Shown: piece after piece, positions 26,859-36,387 of the stretch | Layout of the letters: every line of letters starts with the position of its first letter | How positions within the stretch are numbered: the first letter of the stretch is position 1 | From: Rhizobium rhizogenes NBRC 13257 | Lineage (GTDB): Bacteria; Pseudomonadota; Alphaproteobacteria; Rhizobiales; Rhizobiaceae | DNA length: 64,000 nucleotides | Reading direction: 5' to 3' | NCBI RefSeq assembly: GCF_000696095.1 | Contig: NZ_BAYX01000006.1 | Span: 248,001 to 312,000 of the forward strand | Notes under the pieces: model-generated | The model's input: the letters and a program-made list of their open reading frames with translations, nothing else | Databases searched by the model: none | What the model was told of the DNA's origin: nothing | Program-made: the position numbers and the translations under genes

Positions 26859-27929
26859 TCAGCCGCGCAACAGCGGGAGCAGTTGATCGCCCTGCCGCTT
26901 GATTTCGGACAGATAAGGCGTGTCGGAAAGCACGAAATGCGTGATGCCCAGATCCTCGTATTTGCGCAGCGAGCGAGCGACGTCCTCGGCCGAACCTACC
27001 AGCCATGTGGTGCCGGCACCGCCGCCGCCGAACTTGCCCGGCGCGGTATAAAGGTTGTCGTCGAGGACGTCACCGCGCTCGTGCAGAACGAGCAAACGTC
27101 GTTGGCCAACCGCGATGGACTGCCGATGGTCGTTCCAGCCGGCGCCCTTGCTCTTGGCCATCTCGGCGACTTTCGCCTCGGCATCGGCCCAAGCCTGCTC
27201 CGTGGTATCGCGGACCAGCGTGGTGATCCGCAACCCGAACTCCAGCGGAGGTAGGTCGCGATCCAGCGTCGTGCTCAGCGCCTTGAGCCGCTCGATCCGC
27301 TCGCGAACGCCGTCGAGAGGTTCACCCCAGAAGAGCTGGACATCGGCCTCGGTGGCTGAGACCTGTTCGGCCGCCTCCGAGGCGCCGCCGAAGTAGAGCT
27401 TGGGATGCCGGCGGCTTCCGCGAGCCTCGATGCGCGGCGCCACGGTGGACTCGGTGACCCGGAAATGCTCGCCCGTGGCGGTGACGTTTTCTTCGGTCCA
27501 TAGCCTGCGAACCAGCCGCATAAACTCCCTGGTGCGGGCATAGCGGTGCGCCTGATCGCCCTCGCTGTCGCCATATGCGGCCAGGTTATCCAGACCCGAC
27601 ACGACGTTGACGCGCACCCGGCCACCGCTCAGCTGATCCAGCGTGGCCGCGGCGGACGCAAAATTCGCCGGCCGCCAATAGCCCGGGCGGATCGCGATGA
27701 GCGGTTCGAAGGTGGTGGTGCGCGCGGCGAGCGCAGCCGCCACGGTGAAGGTGTCGGGCCGGCCCCAGCCGGTGCCGATAAGCGCGCCTTTCCAGCCGTG
27801 TTCCTCCAGCGCCTTTGCATGGGCGGTCAACGTCTCCAGGCTATTGTGATTTTCAACAGCGGAATCGCCGCGGTGGCCGGCTTTCACGTCGTTCGGGATA
27901 TACCAGAGAAATTCGGAATTGCTGCTCAT
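26859..27929 (-). CDS. LLM-class flavin-dependent monooxygenase, SsuD-like
   Basis: A 356-residue bacterial-luciferase-fold enzyme. It matches the alkanesulfonate monooxygenase branch: EFLWYIPNDVKAGHRGD at the N-terminus, IAIRPGYWRPANFASAAATLD, given here as AIRPGYWRP, and GGRVRVNVVSG. Such enzymes use FMNH2 from a separate reductase to release sulfite or to oxidise related compounds; no reductase gene lies beside it. The start is uncertain: ATGs at 27929 and 27944 are in frame and neither has a good ribosome site. It converges on the GlxA regulator (38 bp). Confidence 0.85.
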   Translation of the reverse strand: MSSNSEFLWYIPNDVKAGHRGDSAVENHNSLETLTAHAKALEEHGWKGALIGTGWGRPDTFTVAAALAARTTTFEPLIAIRPGYWRPANFASAAATLDQLSGGRVRVNVVSGLDNLAAYGDSEGDQAHRYARTREFMRLVRRLWTEENVTATGEHFRVTESTVAPRIEARGSRRHPKLYFGGASEAAEQVSATEADVQLFWGEPLDGVRERIERLKALSTTLDRDLPPLEFGLRITTLVRDTTEQAWADAEAKVAEMAKSKGAGWNDHRQSIAVGQRRLLVLHERGDVLDDNLYTAPGKFGGGGAGTTWLVGSAEDVARSLRKYEDLGITHFVLSDTPYLSEIKRQGDQLLPLLRG

Positions 27930-28075
27930 GGGGTGGGCCTGCATTTCTAAAAGTTGGGTTTGCACGGGAAGGCGAGCCTATCATGCGAACAAGAGCTTCG
28001 ACCCGAGAATGCACGGGTCAGGGCCGGTCGGGTTGTCACGCATCATGAGTGGCGCCCGCTTCGCCGCCGCTATCC

Positions 28076-28627
28076 TCAGGCGGCGTTTGTCGTTCGATGT
28101 TCAGGTTGCTGGTGATCCAGTCGCCCGCGCACCTCGTTTCCGCGCTTCAGCAGATTGAGGATGGGGCAGAGCTTCTCCACGGTCGCATACAGTTTGGCGA
28201 CGTCCTCGGAACTTGCGGGAGATACCAGCGTAACCAGGTAGCTGATATCCTGCGGATAGACGGGAATGTTTTCGTGTCCTTCTGCACCCGCGCGTGGATC
28301 GATGGTGGCGGAGATTTCCGCATGCAAGGATTCCAACGGCACACCCTGATCGGAGGCATGGATCAGATAGGTATGGGTCAGGCAGCTCGAAAGCGCGCCA
28401 AGAAGCAGTTCCGGGGATGATGGACCGAGATTGTAGCCGGCGAAATCGGGCGGGCTGTCGGAAATGACCTGAAAATCCCGGATCCGGATGCGCCGCACGC
28501 CGCTGCGGCCCTCGGCGCTCGCACTGGCTTTCAATGTGACCGCGCTGAGTTCACCCGATTTGACCCGCGCCCGCCGATCGAGCAACGCTTCGCGCTTCTG
28601 TCCGAGATATTCATTCAAGGTTGTCAT
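28076..28627 (-). CDS. OsmC-family peroxide-reductase-like protein
   Basis: A 183-residue OsmC/Ohr-fold protein with both conserved cysteines: C82 in LSSCLTHTY and C154 in EKLCPILN. The dimeric family reduces organic hydroperoxides; some members are tied to sulfur metabolism. ATG at 28627 follows AAAGCAGCG. It is divergent from the DUF2891 gene, with a long palindrome between them, and upstream of the SsuD-like gene on the same strand. Confidence 0.88.
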   Translation of the reverse strand: MTTLNEYLGQKREALLDRRARVKSGELSAVTLKASASAEGRSGVRRIRIRDFQVISDSPPDFAGYNLGPSSPELLLGALSSCLTHTYLIHASDQGVPLESLHAEISATIDPRAGAEGHENIPVYPQDISYLVTLVSPASSEDVAKLYATVEKLCPILNLLKRGNEVRGRLDHQQPEHRTTNAA

Positions 28628-28724
28628 CGCTGCTTTACCCCAAACTCGTCGGTTCGATCCGTCGCCGACAAAGGCTGAATGCACGACGGATGTGTGCCCA
28701 ACTTATAGCCATGGGAGAGTATGG

Positions 28725-28745
28725 TAGTCTATAAAAGTTATAGAC
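28725..28745. promoter_or_regulatory. 21-bp perfect palindrome between OsmC and DUF2891 genes
   Basis: Arms AGTCTATAA (28725-28733) and TTATAGACT (28737-28745) with a 3-base centre. It lies 98 bp from the OsmC start and 138 bp from the DUF2891 start. A further ACTTATAG at 28700-28707 repeats part of the arm. This is a likely operator for a dimeric repressor or activator not encoded nearby. Confidence 0.6.
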
Positions 28746-28882
28746 TTTCCGGTGGCTTCAGGCGAAGAAATTTGCTGATATGAGACGATCTGTAAAAAAA
28801 TCAGGTCCGACGACACGGGAGGGGCTGCTAGCCCAGCACATACGGACCTTCCATTGTCTTTATCATCTACAAAGGACCGACC

Positions 28883-29896
28883 GTGACGCTCTCCATCCTG
28901 ACACCTGAACTGGCCGAACAATTCGCCGGCATCGCGCTTGGTCATGTCCGGCGCGAATATCCCAACAATCTCGATCATGCGCTCGCGGGACCGCAGGACG
29001 CCCGCACGCCGCGCGATCTGCATCCGATCTTTTACGGCAGCTATGATTGGCATTCCTGCGTGCACAGCTATTGGCTGCTGGCGCGCCTGCTGCGTCGGTT
29101 TCCTGAACTTTCATTTGCCGCTCGCGTTCGCGGCCTGTTCGATGAACAATTCACTGCCGAGAAGGTTGCTGCGGAATGCGCCTATTTCGCAGCACCGACG
29201 GCGCGTGGCTTCAAGCGGCCCTATGGTTGGGCATGGTTGCTGAAGCTCGCGACGGAGTTGGCGTTGCTGGATGACCTGCGCTGGTCGCGGGCACTTGCGC
29301 CGCTGGCGCAGGTCATCGCCCAGCGTTTCCGTGATTTCCTGCCGCTTTCGACCTATCCGATAAGGGTCGGCACCCATTTCAACACCGCTTTCGGGTTGAG
29401 GATGGCGGCGGATTATGCCGCTGTCACACAGGATGCTGCGTTGACAGGGCTCCTCCTTGATACGGCCAGGCGCTGGTATGGGGCGGACGCCGATTGCCCG
29501 GCCTGGGGCGAGCCGAGCGGCGACGAATTCCAATCTTCCGCGCTGGTCGAGGCGGAGTGCATGCGCCGCCTGTTGCCCGGGGAAGACTTCCTGCCGTGGT
29601 TCGACCGTTTCCTGCCACGGATTGCGGCGCATGAGCCGTCGACCCTGTTCCGGCCAGCAACGGTCACGGATCGCACTGATGGTAAGATCGCCCATCTCGA
29701 CGGGCTGAACCTCAGCCGGGCCTGGTGCTGGCGTTCTCTGGCCGCCGCTTTGCCCTCGGGCGATCCCCGCCGAGCCATTATGCTGGAGGCGGCCGACCAT
29801 CACTTGGCTACGGGTCTCCCGCACATCGCTTCCGACTATATGGGTGAGCACTGGCTTGCCACTTTTGCCGTGCTCGCGCTCGAGAATGAGGTCTAG
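28883..29896 (+). CDS. DUF2891-family protein
   Basis: A 337-residue cytoplasmic protein starting with GTG after AAAGGA. It resembles the DUF2891 family: FYGSYDWHSCVHSYWLLARLL, given here as YGSYDWHSCVHSYW, followed by repeated helices, GTHFNTAFGL, and a C-terminal HxxxGLPHI-type segment near HHLATGLPHIASDYMGEHW, given here as GLPHIASDYMGEHWLATF. Its many conserved His, Trp and Asp residues suggest an alpha/alpha-barrel enzyme, as in glycoside-related folds. No function is established to my knowledge. A strong terminator follows. Confidence 0.8.
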   Translation: MTLSILTPELAEQFAGIALGHVRREYPNNLDHALAGPQDARTPRDLHPIFYGSYDWHSCVHSYWLLARLLRRFPELSFAARVRGLFDEQFTAEKVAAECAYFAAPTARGFKRPYGWAWLLKLATELALLDDLRWSRALAPLAQVIAQRFRDFLPLSTYPIRVGTHFNTAFGLRMAADYAAVTQDAALTGLLLDTARRWYGADADCPAWGEPSGDEFQSSALVEAECMRRLLPGEDFLPWFDRFLPRIAAHEPSTLFRPATVTDRTDGKIAHLDGLNLSRAWCWRSLAAALPSGDPRRAIMLEAADHHLATGLPHIASDYMGEHWLATFAVLALENEV

Positions 29897-29940
29897 AGAT
29901 GTTCGATGGCGTCGCTACACAGGCGCGACAGAAAAGAAAG

Positions 29941-29969
29941 AAGGGCTCTCGGCATGAACCGGAGCCCTT
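29941..29969 (+). terminator. Terminator after the DUF2891 gene
   Basis: Arms AAGGGCTC (29941-29948) and GAGCCCTT (29962-29969), extended inward by CGG/CCG across a single-base bulge, flanked by an A-rich left side and TTTAAGTTT on the right. It could stop transcription from either side. Confidence 0.7.
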
Positions 29970-30624
29970 TAAGTTTGAAGGTCAAACCTCCAGAGGGAAC
30001 AGCCAACGCAGCGAGACCGGGAGGAGGGAAACGCCGATCGCGTTGACTGTTCTGATAATGCCTCCGCCGTGCTTCAAAGGCGACATATGGACTGACCTAT
30101 TTTGCGCCTTGATTTGACATATATATCTAATATTTAGCGGAAACTTGAAAAATGCCGGCGTCGCGCCTGGAGCCTTTCGGCTGGAGGGTTCAGGTCGGCC
30201 GCCGCCGGCCGGTGGTGTGGCTACGCGATGGATATTCGCTTCGAGATAGCCGTTTGGCAGCGCTCCAATGAGGAGATATTGTCCCAACGAAGGGAGTGAT
30301 TGGCAAAGCGTATGGCTGATTTCGATGACGTGCCCGAAACGCCTGATGATGACATGTTGCTCGTTCACGAAAAGAGTGGGCCTTACGTAAGCGTCACTAT
30401 CTTGCCGCATTGACTTGGTTTTACCCATGTCGCTGGCTGGTTTGATCTTGCTGCGCGCCTTGTCGTGCACCCCCGGTGAGGTTCATCCAGTCAGCATCGC
30501 CTGTTTGCCGCCTCCTTTAATCCGGCTGCAAACGCACGAGCCGCATGATTGCCCGTCTCTCCGGCTCCATTGGGAACATCCCTTCACCATTTATGAGTTT
30601 GGCGGCTCTCGGCGCTCGCGATCC

Positions 30625-30647
30625 TTGGCATATGATGGGACTGCCAA
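30625..30647. promoter_or_regulatory. Inverted repeat TTGGCA-N11-TGCCAA upstream of operon D
   Basis: Perfect 6-bp arms at 30625-30630 and 30642-30647, about 145 bp before the first gene of operon D. The form suits a dimeric activator or repressor site. No regulator gene is adjacent. Confidence 0.35.
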
Positions 30648-30790
30648 ATTTTACCAATCGCTTACATGCCGGGCCGAGAGGCAAAATAATCCCCTTTTAT
30701 ATACATTAAAACCATAGATTTCCTGTATTGCGCGGACCGCCCCGCCTAATTTCCCCATCTGCCCGTCCAGGTACTCAGCAGGGGAATTTC

Positions 30791-32215
30791 ATGAGCCGCC
30801 AAATTCGTTTTAACGCCTTCGACATGAACTGCGTGGGTCACCAGTCGCCGGGCCTATGGGCGCATCCTCGCGACAAGTCCTGGAAATACAAGGATCTGGA
30901 CTACTGGCAGGATCTCGCCCGCACGCTGGAGCGCGGCATCTTCGATGGCGTCTTCATCGCGGACGTTATCGGCTATTATGATGTCTACAAGGGATCGAAT
31001 TATCACGCCATTGAGCAGGCGGCACAGATTCCGGTCAACGATCCCCTGCAGCTTGCAGCTCCCATCGCGCTTGCGACGGAACATCTCGGCATCGGCATCA
31101 CGGCTTCGACGTCCTTCGAGCATCCCTACACCTTTGCGCGGCGTCTTTCGACGGCGGACCACCATACGAAGGGTCGCGTCGGCTGGAACATCGTCACCTC
31201 CTATCTGGAGAGCGGCGCGAAGAATATCGGGCAGGGCGGGCTCCGCCGGCACGACAACCGCTACGAAGTCGCGGCCGAATATGTCGAGGTGCTCTACAAG
31301 CTCTTCGAGGGGAGTTGGGAAGAGGACGCCGTGCAGCGCGACCGCGACCGCCGTATCTTCACCGATCCGTCCAAGGTTCACGAGATCGGCCACAAGGGCA
31401 AATATTTCGAGGTCCCAGGCTATCATCTATCGGAACCCTCGCCGCAGCGCACGCCGGTGCTCTATCAGGCCGGTGCTTCAGGGCCAGGCAAGACATTTGC
31501 GGCGGGGCATGCCGAGTGCATCTTCGTCGCCGCGCCGACGAAATCCGTCCTCAAGCACTATGTCGCCGATATTCGCGCGCGCATCGCCGCGGCCGGCCGC
31601 GATCCGAAGAAGGTGTTCATCTATACGCTCGTCACCATCATCACCGACGAGACGGAAGAGAAGGCGCAGAAGAAGTTCGAGGACTACAAGCGCTACGTCT
31701 CTTATGACGGCTCGCTGACCTTCATGTCCGGCTGGAGCGGTATCGACTTCGGGCAATATGCGCCGACCGACGTGGTGGAGCGGATCGAAACCAATGCGAT
31801 CCATTCCTTCGTCGAGCATATTGCCGGCGGCGACAAGTCCTGGACCATCGATGAGCTCGCGCAGTTTGGCGGTATCGGGGGCATGGGACCTGTCTTCGTC
31901 GGCTCATCCCAACGTATCGCCGATATCCTGCAGGAATGGGTCGAAGAGACGGATGTCGATGGCTTCAACATCGCCTATGCGGTGACGCCCGACAGCTTCG
32001 AGGATGTTGTCGGCCATATCGTGCCGGAGTTGCAGAAGCGTGGCGTCTATCCGACCGCCTACAAGCCCGGAACCTTGCGTGAAAAACTCTTTGGCGACGG
32101 ACCTTACCTGCCCGTCAACCACCCGGCGAACGGCTTCCGCGACATAGAAGCGGTGAAGCAGCGCGAGGCGGAAGCGGGCGACGCGCCCCTGCCGTTAAAA
32201 TCGGTCGGTGCGTGA
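30791..32215 (+). CDS. NtaA/SnaA/DszA-family flavin-dependent monooxygenase
   Basis: A 474-residue LLM-class enzyme. ATG at 30791 follows AGGGGA. It has the long-form family features: FDMNCVGHQSPGLWAHP near the start, YYDVYKGSNYHAIEQAAQIP-like loop, GRVGWNIVTSYLESGA and the HEIGHKGKYFEVPG insertion. Relatives include DszA (dibenzothiophene sulfone), NtaA (nitrilotriacetate) and DmoA (dimethylsulfide), all needing FMNH2 from a reductase. A DszC/SfnB-like flavoprotein lies at the other end of the same operon and an importer lies between, so uptake and two-step oxidation of one organosulfur or organonitrogen compound is likely. Confidence 0.9.
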   Translation: MSRQIRFNAFDMNCVGHQSPGLWAHPRDKSWKYKDLDYWQDLARTLERGIFDGVFIADVIGYYDVYKGSNYHAIEQAAQIPVNDPLQLAAPIALATEHLGIGITASTSFEHPYTFARRLSTADHHTKGRVGWNIVTSYLESGAKNIGQGGLRRHDNRYEVAAEYVEVLYKLFEGSWEEDAVQRDRDRRIFTDPSKVHEIGHKGKYFEVPGYHLSEPSPQRTPVLYQAGASGPGKTFAAGHAECIFVAAPTKSVLKHYVADIRARIAAAGRDPKKVFIYTLVTIITDETEEKAQKKFEDYKRYVSYDGSLTFMSGWSGIDFGQYAPTDVVERIETNAIHSFVEHIAGGDKSWTIDELAQFGGIGGMGPVFVGSSQRIADILQEWVEETDVDGFNIAYAVTPDSFEDVVGHIVPELQKRGVYPTAYKPGTLREKLFGDGPYLPVNHPANGFRDIEAVKQREAEAGDAPLPLKSVGA

Positions 32216-32982
32216 TGACCGGCCTGCTCGAACTCCATGACGTGTCCCTGTCCTTCAAGGGTGTACGCGCGCTCAACGCGCTGAGCTTCAGTGTTGCAAA
32301 AGGAGAAATCTGCGCGCTGATCGGTCCCAACGGCGCGGGTAAAAGCTCCTTGCTCAACGTCATCAACGGCGTGTATCGGGCCGATTCCGGCGATGTTGTC
32401 TTCGATGGCGAGCGGTTCGAGGCCATTCATCCCTTCAAGGCTGCTCATCTCGGCATCGGCCGCACCTTTCAGCACAATGCACTGTTTCGCCGCCTGACGG
32501 TGAGGGAAAACGTGCTTGCGGGCATTTCTCGTCACGGCAAGGCGAGCTTCCTCGAAAACATCTTCCGCTTCGGCCGCGACGCCGGGGAGCGGCGCGATTT
32601 CGAGGCTCGGTCCAGCAGGATTATCTCCTTCCTTGGCCTCGAACCCTATGCCGACACGGTCGTTTCGACCTTGCCATACGGCGTTCAGAAGCGGGTCGAT
32701 CTCGGACGGGCGCTCGCAGCTTCGCCGAAGCTCTTGCTCCTCGACGAACCCATGGCCGGCATGAACCAGGATGAGAAGCGGGACATGAGCCGGGTAATCG
32801 CCGAGGTCAATCGCGCTTTCGGCACCACCATCGTCCTGATCGAGCATGATGTCGGCATCGTGCTTGGTTTGGCCAGCCATGTCGTCGTGCTGGATTATGG
32901 CCGCAAGGTCGCGGATGGCGGACCGGACGAAATCCGCACCAATCCCGACGTCATCTCCGCCTATCTCGGCACGGTTCATTAG
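32215..32982 (+). CDS. Branched-chain-amino-acid-type ABC ATPase (LivG-like)
   Basis: A 255-residue ATPase whose ATG overlaps the preceding stop codon (TGATG). Walker A GPNGAGKSS, Q-loop FQHNALF, a LivG-type degenerate signature LPYGVQKR, Walker B LLLLDEPMAGM and switch His EHDVGIV are present. It is one of two ATPases of the operon D importer. Confidence 0.9.
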   Translation: MTGLLELHDVSLSFKGVRALNALSFSVAKGEICALIGPNGAGKSSLLNVINGVYRADSGDVVFDGERFEAIHPFKAAHLGIGRTFQHNALFRRLTVRENVLAGISRHGKASFLENIFRFGRDAGERRDFEARSSRIISFLGLEPYADTVVSTLPYGVQKRVDLGRALAASPKLLLLDEPMAGMNQDEKRDMSRVIAEVNRAFGTTIVLIEHDVGIVLGLASHVVVLDYGRKVADGGPDEIRTNPDVISAYLGTVH

Positions 32983-32991
32983 GGGGCGACG

Positions 32992-33873
32992 ATGGGATAT
33001 TTTCTCGAAACCCTGATCACTGGCCTCTTCGCCGGCCTGATGTATGGCCTGGTCGCCATCGGCTTCGTGCTGATCTACAAGGCCTCCGGCGTCTTCAACT
33101 TCGCGCAGGGCGCGATGGTGTTCCTCTCGGCACTGACATTCGTCACGCTGGTCGAACGGGGCATTTCCTTCTGGGTCGCCTTTGCCATCACCTGTGGCGT
33201 GATGATCGCGACGGCCGTCGCGATCGAGGCGCTCGTTCTTAGACCCTTGCGCAACCGTGATCCGCTGACCCTGTTCATGGCGACGCTGGGTTTAAGCTTC
33301 GTCATCGAGGGCGCGACGCAGTTTTTCCTCGGCACGGACGTGCATATGCTCGATATCGGGATCGATGACATCGCCAGCGATTTCGGCGGCATATTGATCA
33401 GCCAGTTCGATATCGTCGCCTCGCTGATTGTGGTCGGGCTCGTTATTGTCCTTGCTATCGTCTTCAGCAAGACGCGCATGGGGATTTCCCTGCGCGCCGT
33501 TGCAGACGATACGCTCGCCGCCCAGTCCATCGGTATCCGCCTGCCGCAGATCTGGCGCATCGTCTGGAGTGTCGCAGGCATCGTGGCACTGGTTGCCGGG
33601 CTTTTGTGGGGCGCGCGGCAAGGCGTGCAATATTCGCTGTCGCTGATCACGCTGAAGGCTCTGCCGGTGCTGATCATCGGCGGCTTCTCCTCCATTCCCG
33701 GCGCCATTGTCGGCGGTCTGATTGTCGGCGCGGCTGAATCCTTAGCCGACATCTATATCGGCCCGTTGGTTGGCGGCAGCGTTTCCACCTGGTTCGCCTA
33801 CATCCTGGCAGTTGCCTTTCTCCTTGTCCGCCCCGCCGGTCTCTTCGGCGACCGCGCCATCGAAAGGGTCTGA
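32992..33873 (+). CDS. Branched-chain-type ABC permease (LivH-like)
   Basis: A 293-residue membrane protein with eight or so hydrophobic segments. YGLVAIGFVLIYKASGVFNFAQG is the typical LivH start, given here as GFVLIYKASGVFNFAQG, and GGFSSIPGAIVGGL is the coupling region. It forms the channel with the LivM-like protein. Confidence 0.9.
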   Translation: MGYFLETLITGLFAGLMYGLVAIGFVLIYKASGVFNFAQGAMVFLSALTFVTLVERGISFWVAFAITCGVMIATAVAIEALVLRPLRNRDPLTLFMATLGLSFVIEGATQFFLGTDVHMLDIGIDDIASDFGGILISQFDIVASLIVVGLVIVLAIVFSKTRMGISLRAVADDTLAAQSIGIRLPQIWRIVWSVAGIVALVAGLLWGARQGVQYSLSLITLKALPVLIIGGFSSIPGAIVGGLIVGAAESLADIYIGPLVGGSVSTWFAYILAVAFLLVRPAGLFGDRAIERV

Positions 33874-33876
33874 TCC

Positions 33877-34938
33877 ATGAGCGTCTCCAACAACGTGCTC
33901 ACAGAGGCCGCCGCCACATCGTCGAAGAGCAATCTGCGCATTCTGGCTGTTATCGCCGGATTACTGCTGCTCTTCGTCGCGGTGCCGCTTGGCGCCAGCG
34001 ACTATTGGCTAAGCTCGATCATCATCCCGACGCTGGTGATGGGCCTCGCCGGGATCAGCCTCAACCTTCTGATGGGCTATGCCGGACTGGTTTCGTTGGG
34101 ATCGGCGGCCTTCATGTCGATCGGAGCATTCACTGCCTATAATCTGATCCTGCGTGCGCCTTTCCTGCCGCTACCGGTGGTGCTTCTGGTCTCGGGCCTC
34201 GTCGCCGCTGCTGCCGGTGTCGTCTTCGGGCTTCCGGCGCTTCGGATCAAAGGCTTCTATCTCGGGGCCTCGACGCTTGGCGCCCAGTTCTTCTTCGAAT
34301 GGGTCTTCAGCAATTTCACTTGGTTCTCCAATGATAGCCAGTCGCTGACGATCTCGGCGCCGCGTCTCGCCTTTCTTGGGCGTGATCTCCAGTCTCCCGC
34401 CGGCCGATACCTGCTGGCAATCTCGGTTGCCACGGCGCTGATCGGCCTTGCCTTCCTGATCGTGAAGAGCCGTCTCGGGCGCGAGTGGATGGCGATCCGT
34501 GATATGGACACCGCCGCCTCGGTGATCGGCATCCGCATCGCGCGCCGCAAGCTGCAGGCCTATGCGATCAGTTCGTTCTTTCTGGGCGTAACCGGCGTTC
34601 TCTGGGGCTTCGCCTATCTCGGCACCTCCGATGCCCACACCTTCAATCTCGACAAGTCGTTCCAGGTGCTCTTCATCGTGCTGATCGGCGGCACCGCAAC
34701 GATCTTCGGCAATTTCCTCGGCGCGGCCTTCATCGTGCTGACGCCGATCCTGCTCGACCGCATCGTCCTTGCGGCCAACCTCTCATTCCTGGGCGATCAG
34801 GGCGCGCTGACCAATCTCCAGCGCGTCATCTTCGGCGTGATCATCATTCTGATCCTGATCAAGGAGCCGGACGGGCTGGCGGCGCTCATACGCCGGGCAA
34901 CAGCCGCCATCGGCAAATGGAAGCGCGGGGCGACATAG
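33877..34938 (+). CDS. Branched-chain-type ABC permease (LivM-like)
   Basis: A 353-residue membrane protein starting 3 bp after LivH. It has GLAGISLNLLMGYAGLVSLG, given here as LNLLMGYAGLVSLG, GREWMAIRDMDTAA (LivM signature region) and GGTATIFGNFLGAAF. The N-terminal cytoplasmic tail is rich in Ser and Ala. Confidence 0.9.
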   Translation: MSVSNNVLTEAAATSSKSNLRILAVIAGLLLLFVAVPLGASDYWLSSIIIPTLVMGLAGISLNLLMGYAGLVSLGSAAFMSIGAFTAYNLILRAPFLPLPVVLLVSGLVAAAAGVVFGLPALRIKGFYLGASTLGAQFFFEWVFSNFTWFSNDSQSLTISAPRLAFLGRDLQSPAGRYLLAISVATALIGLAFLIVKSRLGREWMAIRDMDTAASVIGIRIARRKLQAYAISSFFLGVTGVLWGFAYLGTSDAHTFNLDKSFQVLFIVLIGGTATIFGNFLGAAFIVLTPILLDRIVLAANLSFLGDQGALTNLQRVIFGVIIILILIKEPDGLAALIRRATAAIGKWKRGAT

Positions 34939-35034
34939 ACGTTCCTTTTCAAACAAGGACGAACCTCCGGTGTCGGGTTCTTCCTCCCAAACAGTCAGGC
35001 GCCGCCTTCTTTCATTGTACCAACGGGGTTTCCA

Positions 35035-36372
35035 ATGTCATTTTTCAAGAAAGCATTCATGCTGGTCGGGGCGATCGCCATCGCAGCGTCTACGGCAGTT
35101 GCGCCATCCTACGCGGAAGAGGGAACGGGACAGCAGCTCTTTCCGCTGTTTTCCTATCGCACCGGGCCCTATGCCCCATCGGGCATTCCCCAATGGGCGG
35201 GATATCGCGATTATTTCAACTACATAAACGAGAAGGGCGGCGTCAACGGCGTCAAGATCTTCGTGCAGGAATGTGAGACGGCCTATACGCTGGAGCGGGC
35301 ATTCGAATGCTATGAGCGCTACAAGAACGGCTACGCCGGCGCGCCGGTTGCTGCCCTCTTCACCACGTCGAGCGGCTTCGATGCCGCGATTTCCGACAAG
35401 GCGCGCATCGATCAGCTGCCGATCGTATCGGTCGCCGGCGGCCGCGGCGATGCCGTTGATGGGAGTGTCTTCCCCTACCAGTTTCCGCTTCTCTTCGATT
35501 ACTGGACGGAAGCCTCGATTGTCATCGAGCATATCGCCAATCAGGTGGGTGGCTACGACAAGCTGAAGGGCCTAAAGATTGCCACGCTCTACCATGATTC
35601 CGGATATGGCCGTGAGACTATCCAGCCGATGGGAATCCTCGCCAAGAAGTATGGCTTCGAGGATATCCAGATCCCCGTACCGCATCCGGGCGAACAGCAG
35701 CAGGCACAGTGGCAGCAGATCAAGCGCGCCGGTGTCGACTGGGTATTCTTTCGCGCCTGGGGCGTGATGTCGCCGGTCGGCCTGAAGACGGCCGCTCGCG
35801 TCGGCTTCCCGGCAGACCGAATCATCGGTGATATCTGGACCGGTTCCGAGGAGGACGCGCGCCCGGCGGGTGCCGCGGCCAAGAATTACCTCGCCGTCTC
35901 CGTCTATCCGTCCGGCACCGATTTCAAGATCAGCCAGGAGCTGAAGAAGAACATCATCGATGCCGGCAAGGGTGATCTCAAGGATCCCACGAAGTTCGGC
36001 TCGGTTTACTACAATGCCGGCCTCGTACAGGCGATCATCTTCACCGAGGTCCTGCGCACCGGGCAGGCGAAGTTTGGTAACCGTCCGCTGACCAAAGAGG
36101 AAGGCCATTGGGCTGTCGAGCATCTCGACATCACGGCTGAACGGATCGAAGAACTCGGCGCAACCGGCTTGCTGAGCCCGCTGAAGGTGACGCCGCAGGA
36201 TCATGAGGGCCAGCCGGCCGCCAAGATCGTGCAGTGGGATGGCACCAAATGGAATGCTGTCACCGGCTGGCTGAAGGGCGACAGGCCGCTCTTCAAGGAT
36301 GCGATCTTCGCCAAGGCCGCCGCTTATGCCAAGGAAAAGAACTTGCCCCCGCGCGAGCCGGTGGCGAACTGA
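35035..36372 (+). CDS. Branched-chain-type ABC substrate-binding protein
   Basis: A 445-residue periplasmic protein. The signal peptide runs to PSYAEEG. The mature protein has the type I two-lobe fold (YRDYFNYINEKGGVNGVKI, given here as NEKGGVNGVKI; LYHDSGYGRE; DRIIGDIWTGSEED). It is longer than amino-acid-binding LivJ proteins and fits the subgroup found with aromatic or sulfur-compound catabolism genes. Its ligand should be the substrate of the flanking monooxygenases. Confidence 0.88.
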   Translation: MSFFKKAFMLVGAIAIAASTAVAPSYAEEGTGQQLFPLFSYRTGPYAPSGIPQWAGYRDYFNYINEKGGVNGVKIFVQECETAYTLERAFECYERYKNGYAGAPVAALFTTSSGFDAAISDKARIDQLPIVSVAGGRGDAVDGSVFPYQFPLLFDYWTEASIVIEHIANQVGGYDKLKGLKIATLYHDSGYGRETIQPMGILAKKYGFEDIQIPVPHPGEQQQAQWQQIKRAGVDWVFFRAWGVMSPVGLKTAARVGFPADRIIGDIWTGSEEDARPAGAAAKNYLAVSVYPSGTDFKISQELKKNIIDAGKGDLKDPTKFGSVYYNAGLVQAIIFTEVLRTGQAKFGNRPLTKEEGHWAVEHLDITAERIEELGATGLLSPLKVTPQDHEGQPAAKIVQWDGTKWNAVTGWLKGDRPLFKDAIFAKAAAYAKEKNLPPREPVAN

Positions 36373-36387
36373 CAGGCGGGTGAGCGG

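Larger units (their letters stand above)
29897..30790. other. Long intergenic region before operon D
   Basis: Nearly 900 bp without a gene I can support. It holds a terminator at 29941, then sequence of lower GC with several stop-rich short frames, a TTGACA at 30113-30118 beside AT-rich DNA, and an inverted repeat at 30625. It may contain decayed genes or a small RNA; I see no clear sign of either. Confidence 0.5.

Noticed and set aside
29982..30470. 162-codon minus-strand frame before operon D
   Set aside because: No recognisable domain, no ribosome site, and it overlaps a region with lower GC and many stops in other frames.
30625..30650. Possible sigma-54 promoter (TTGGCA with a downstream GC)
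   Set aside because: The GG-to-GC spacing is 14 bases instead of 10; it fits an inverted repeat better.
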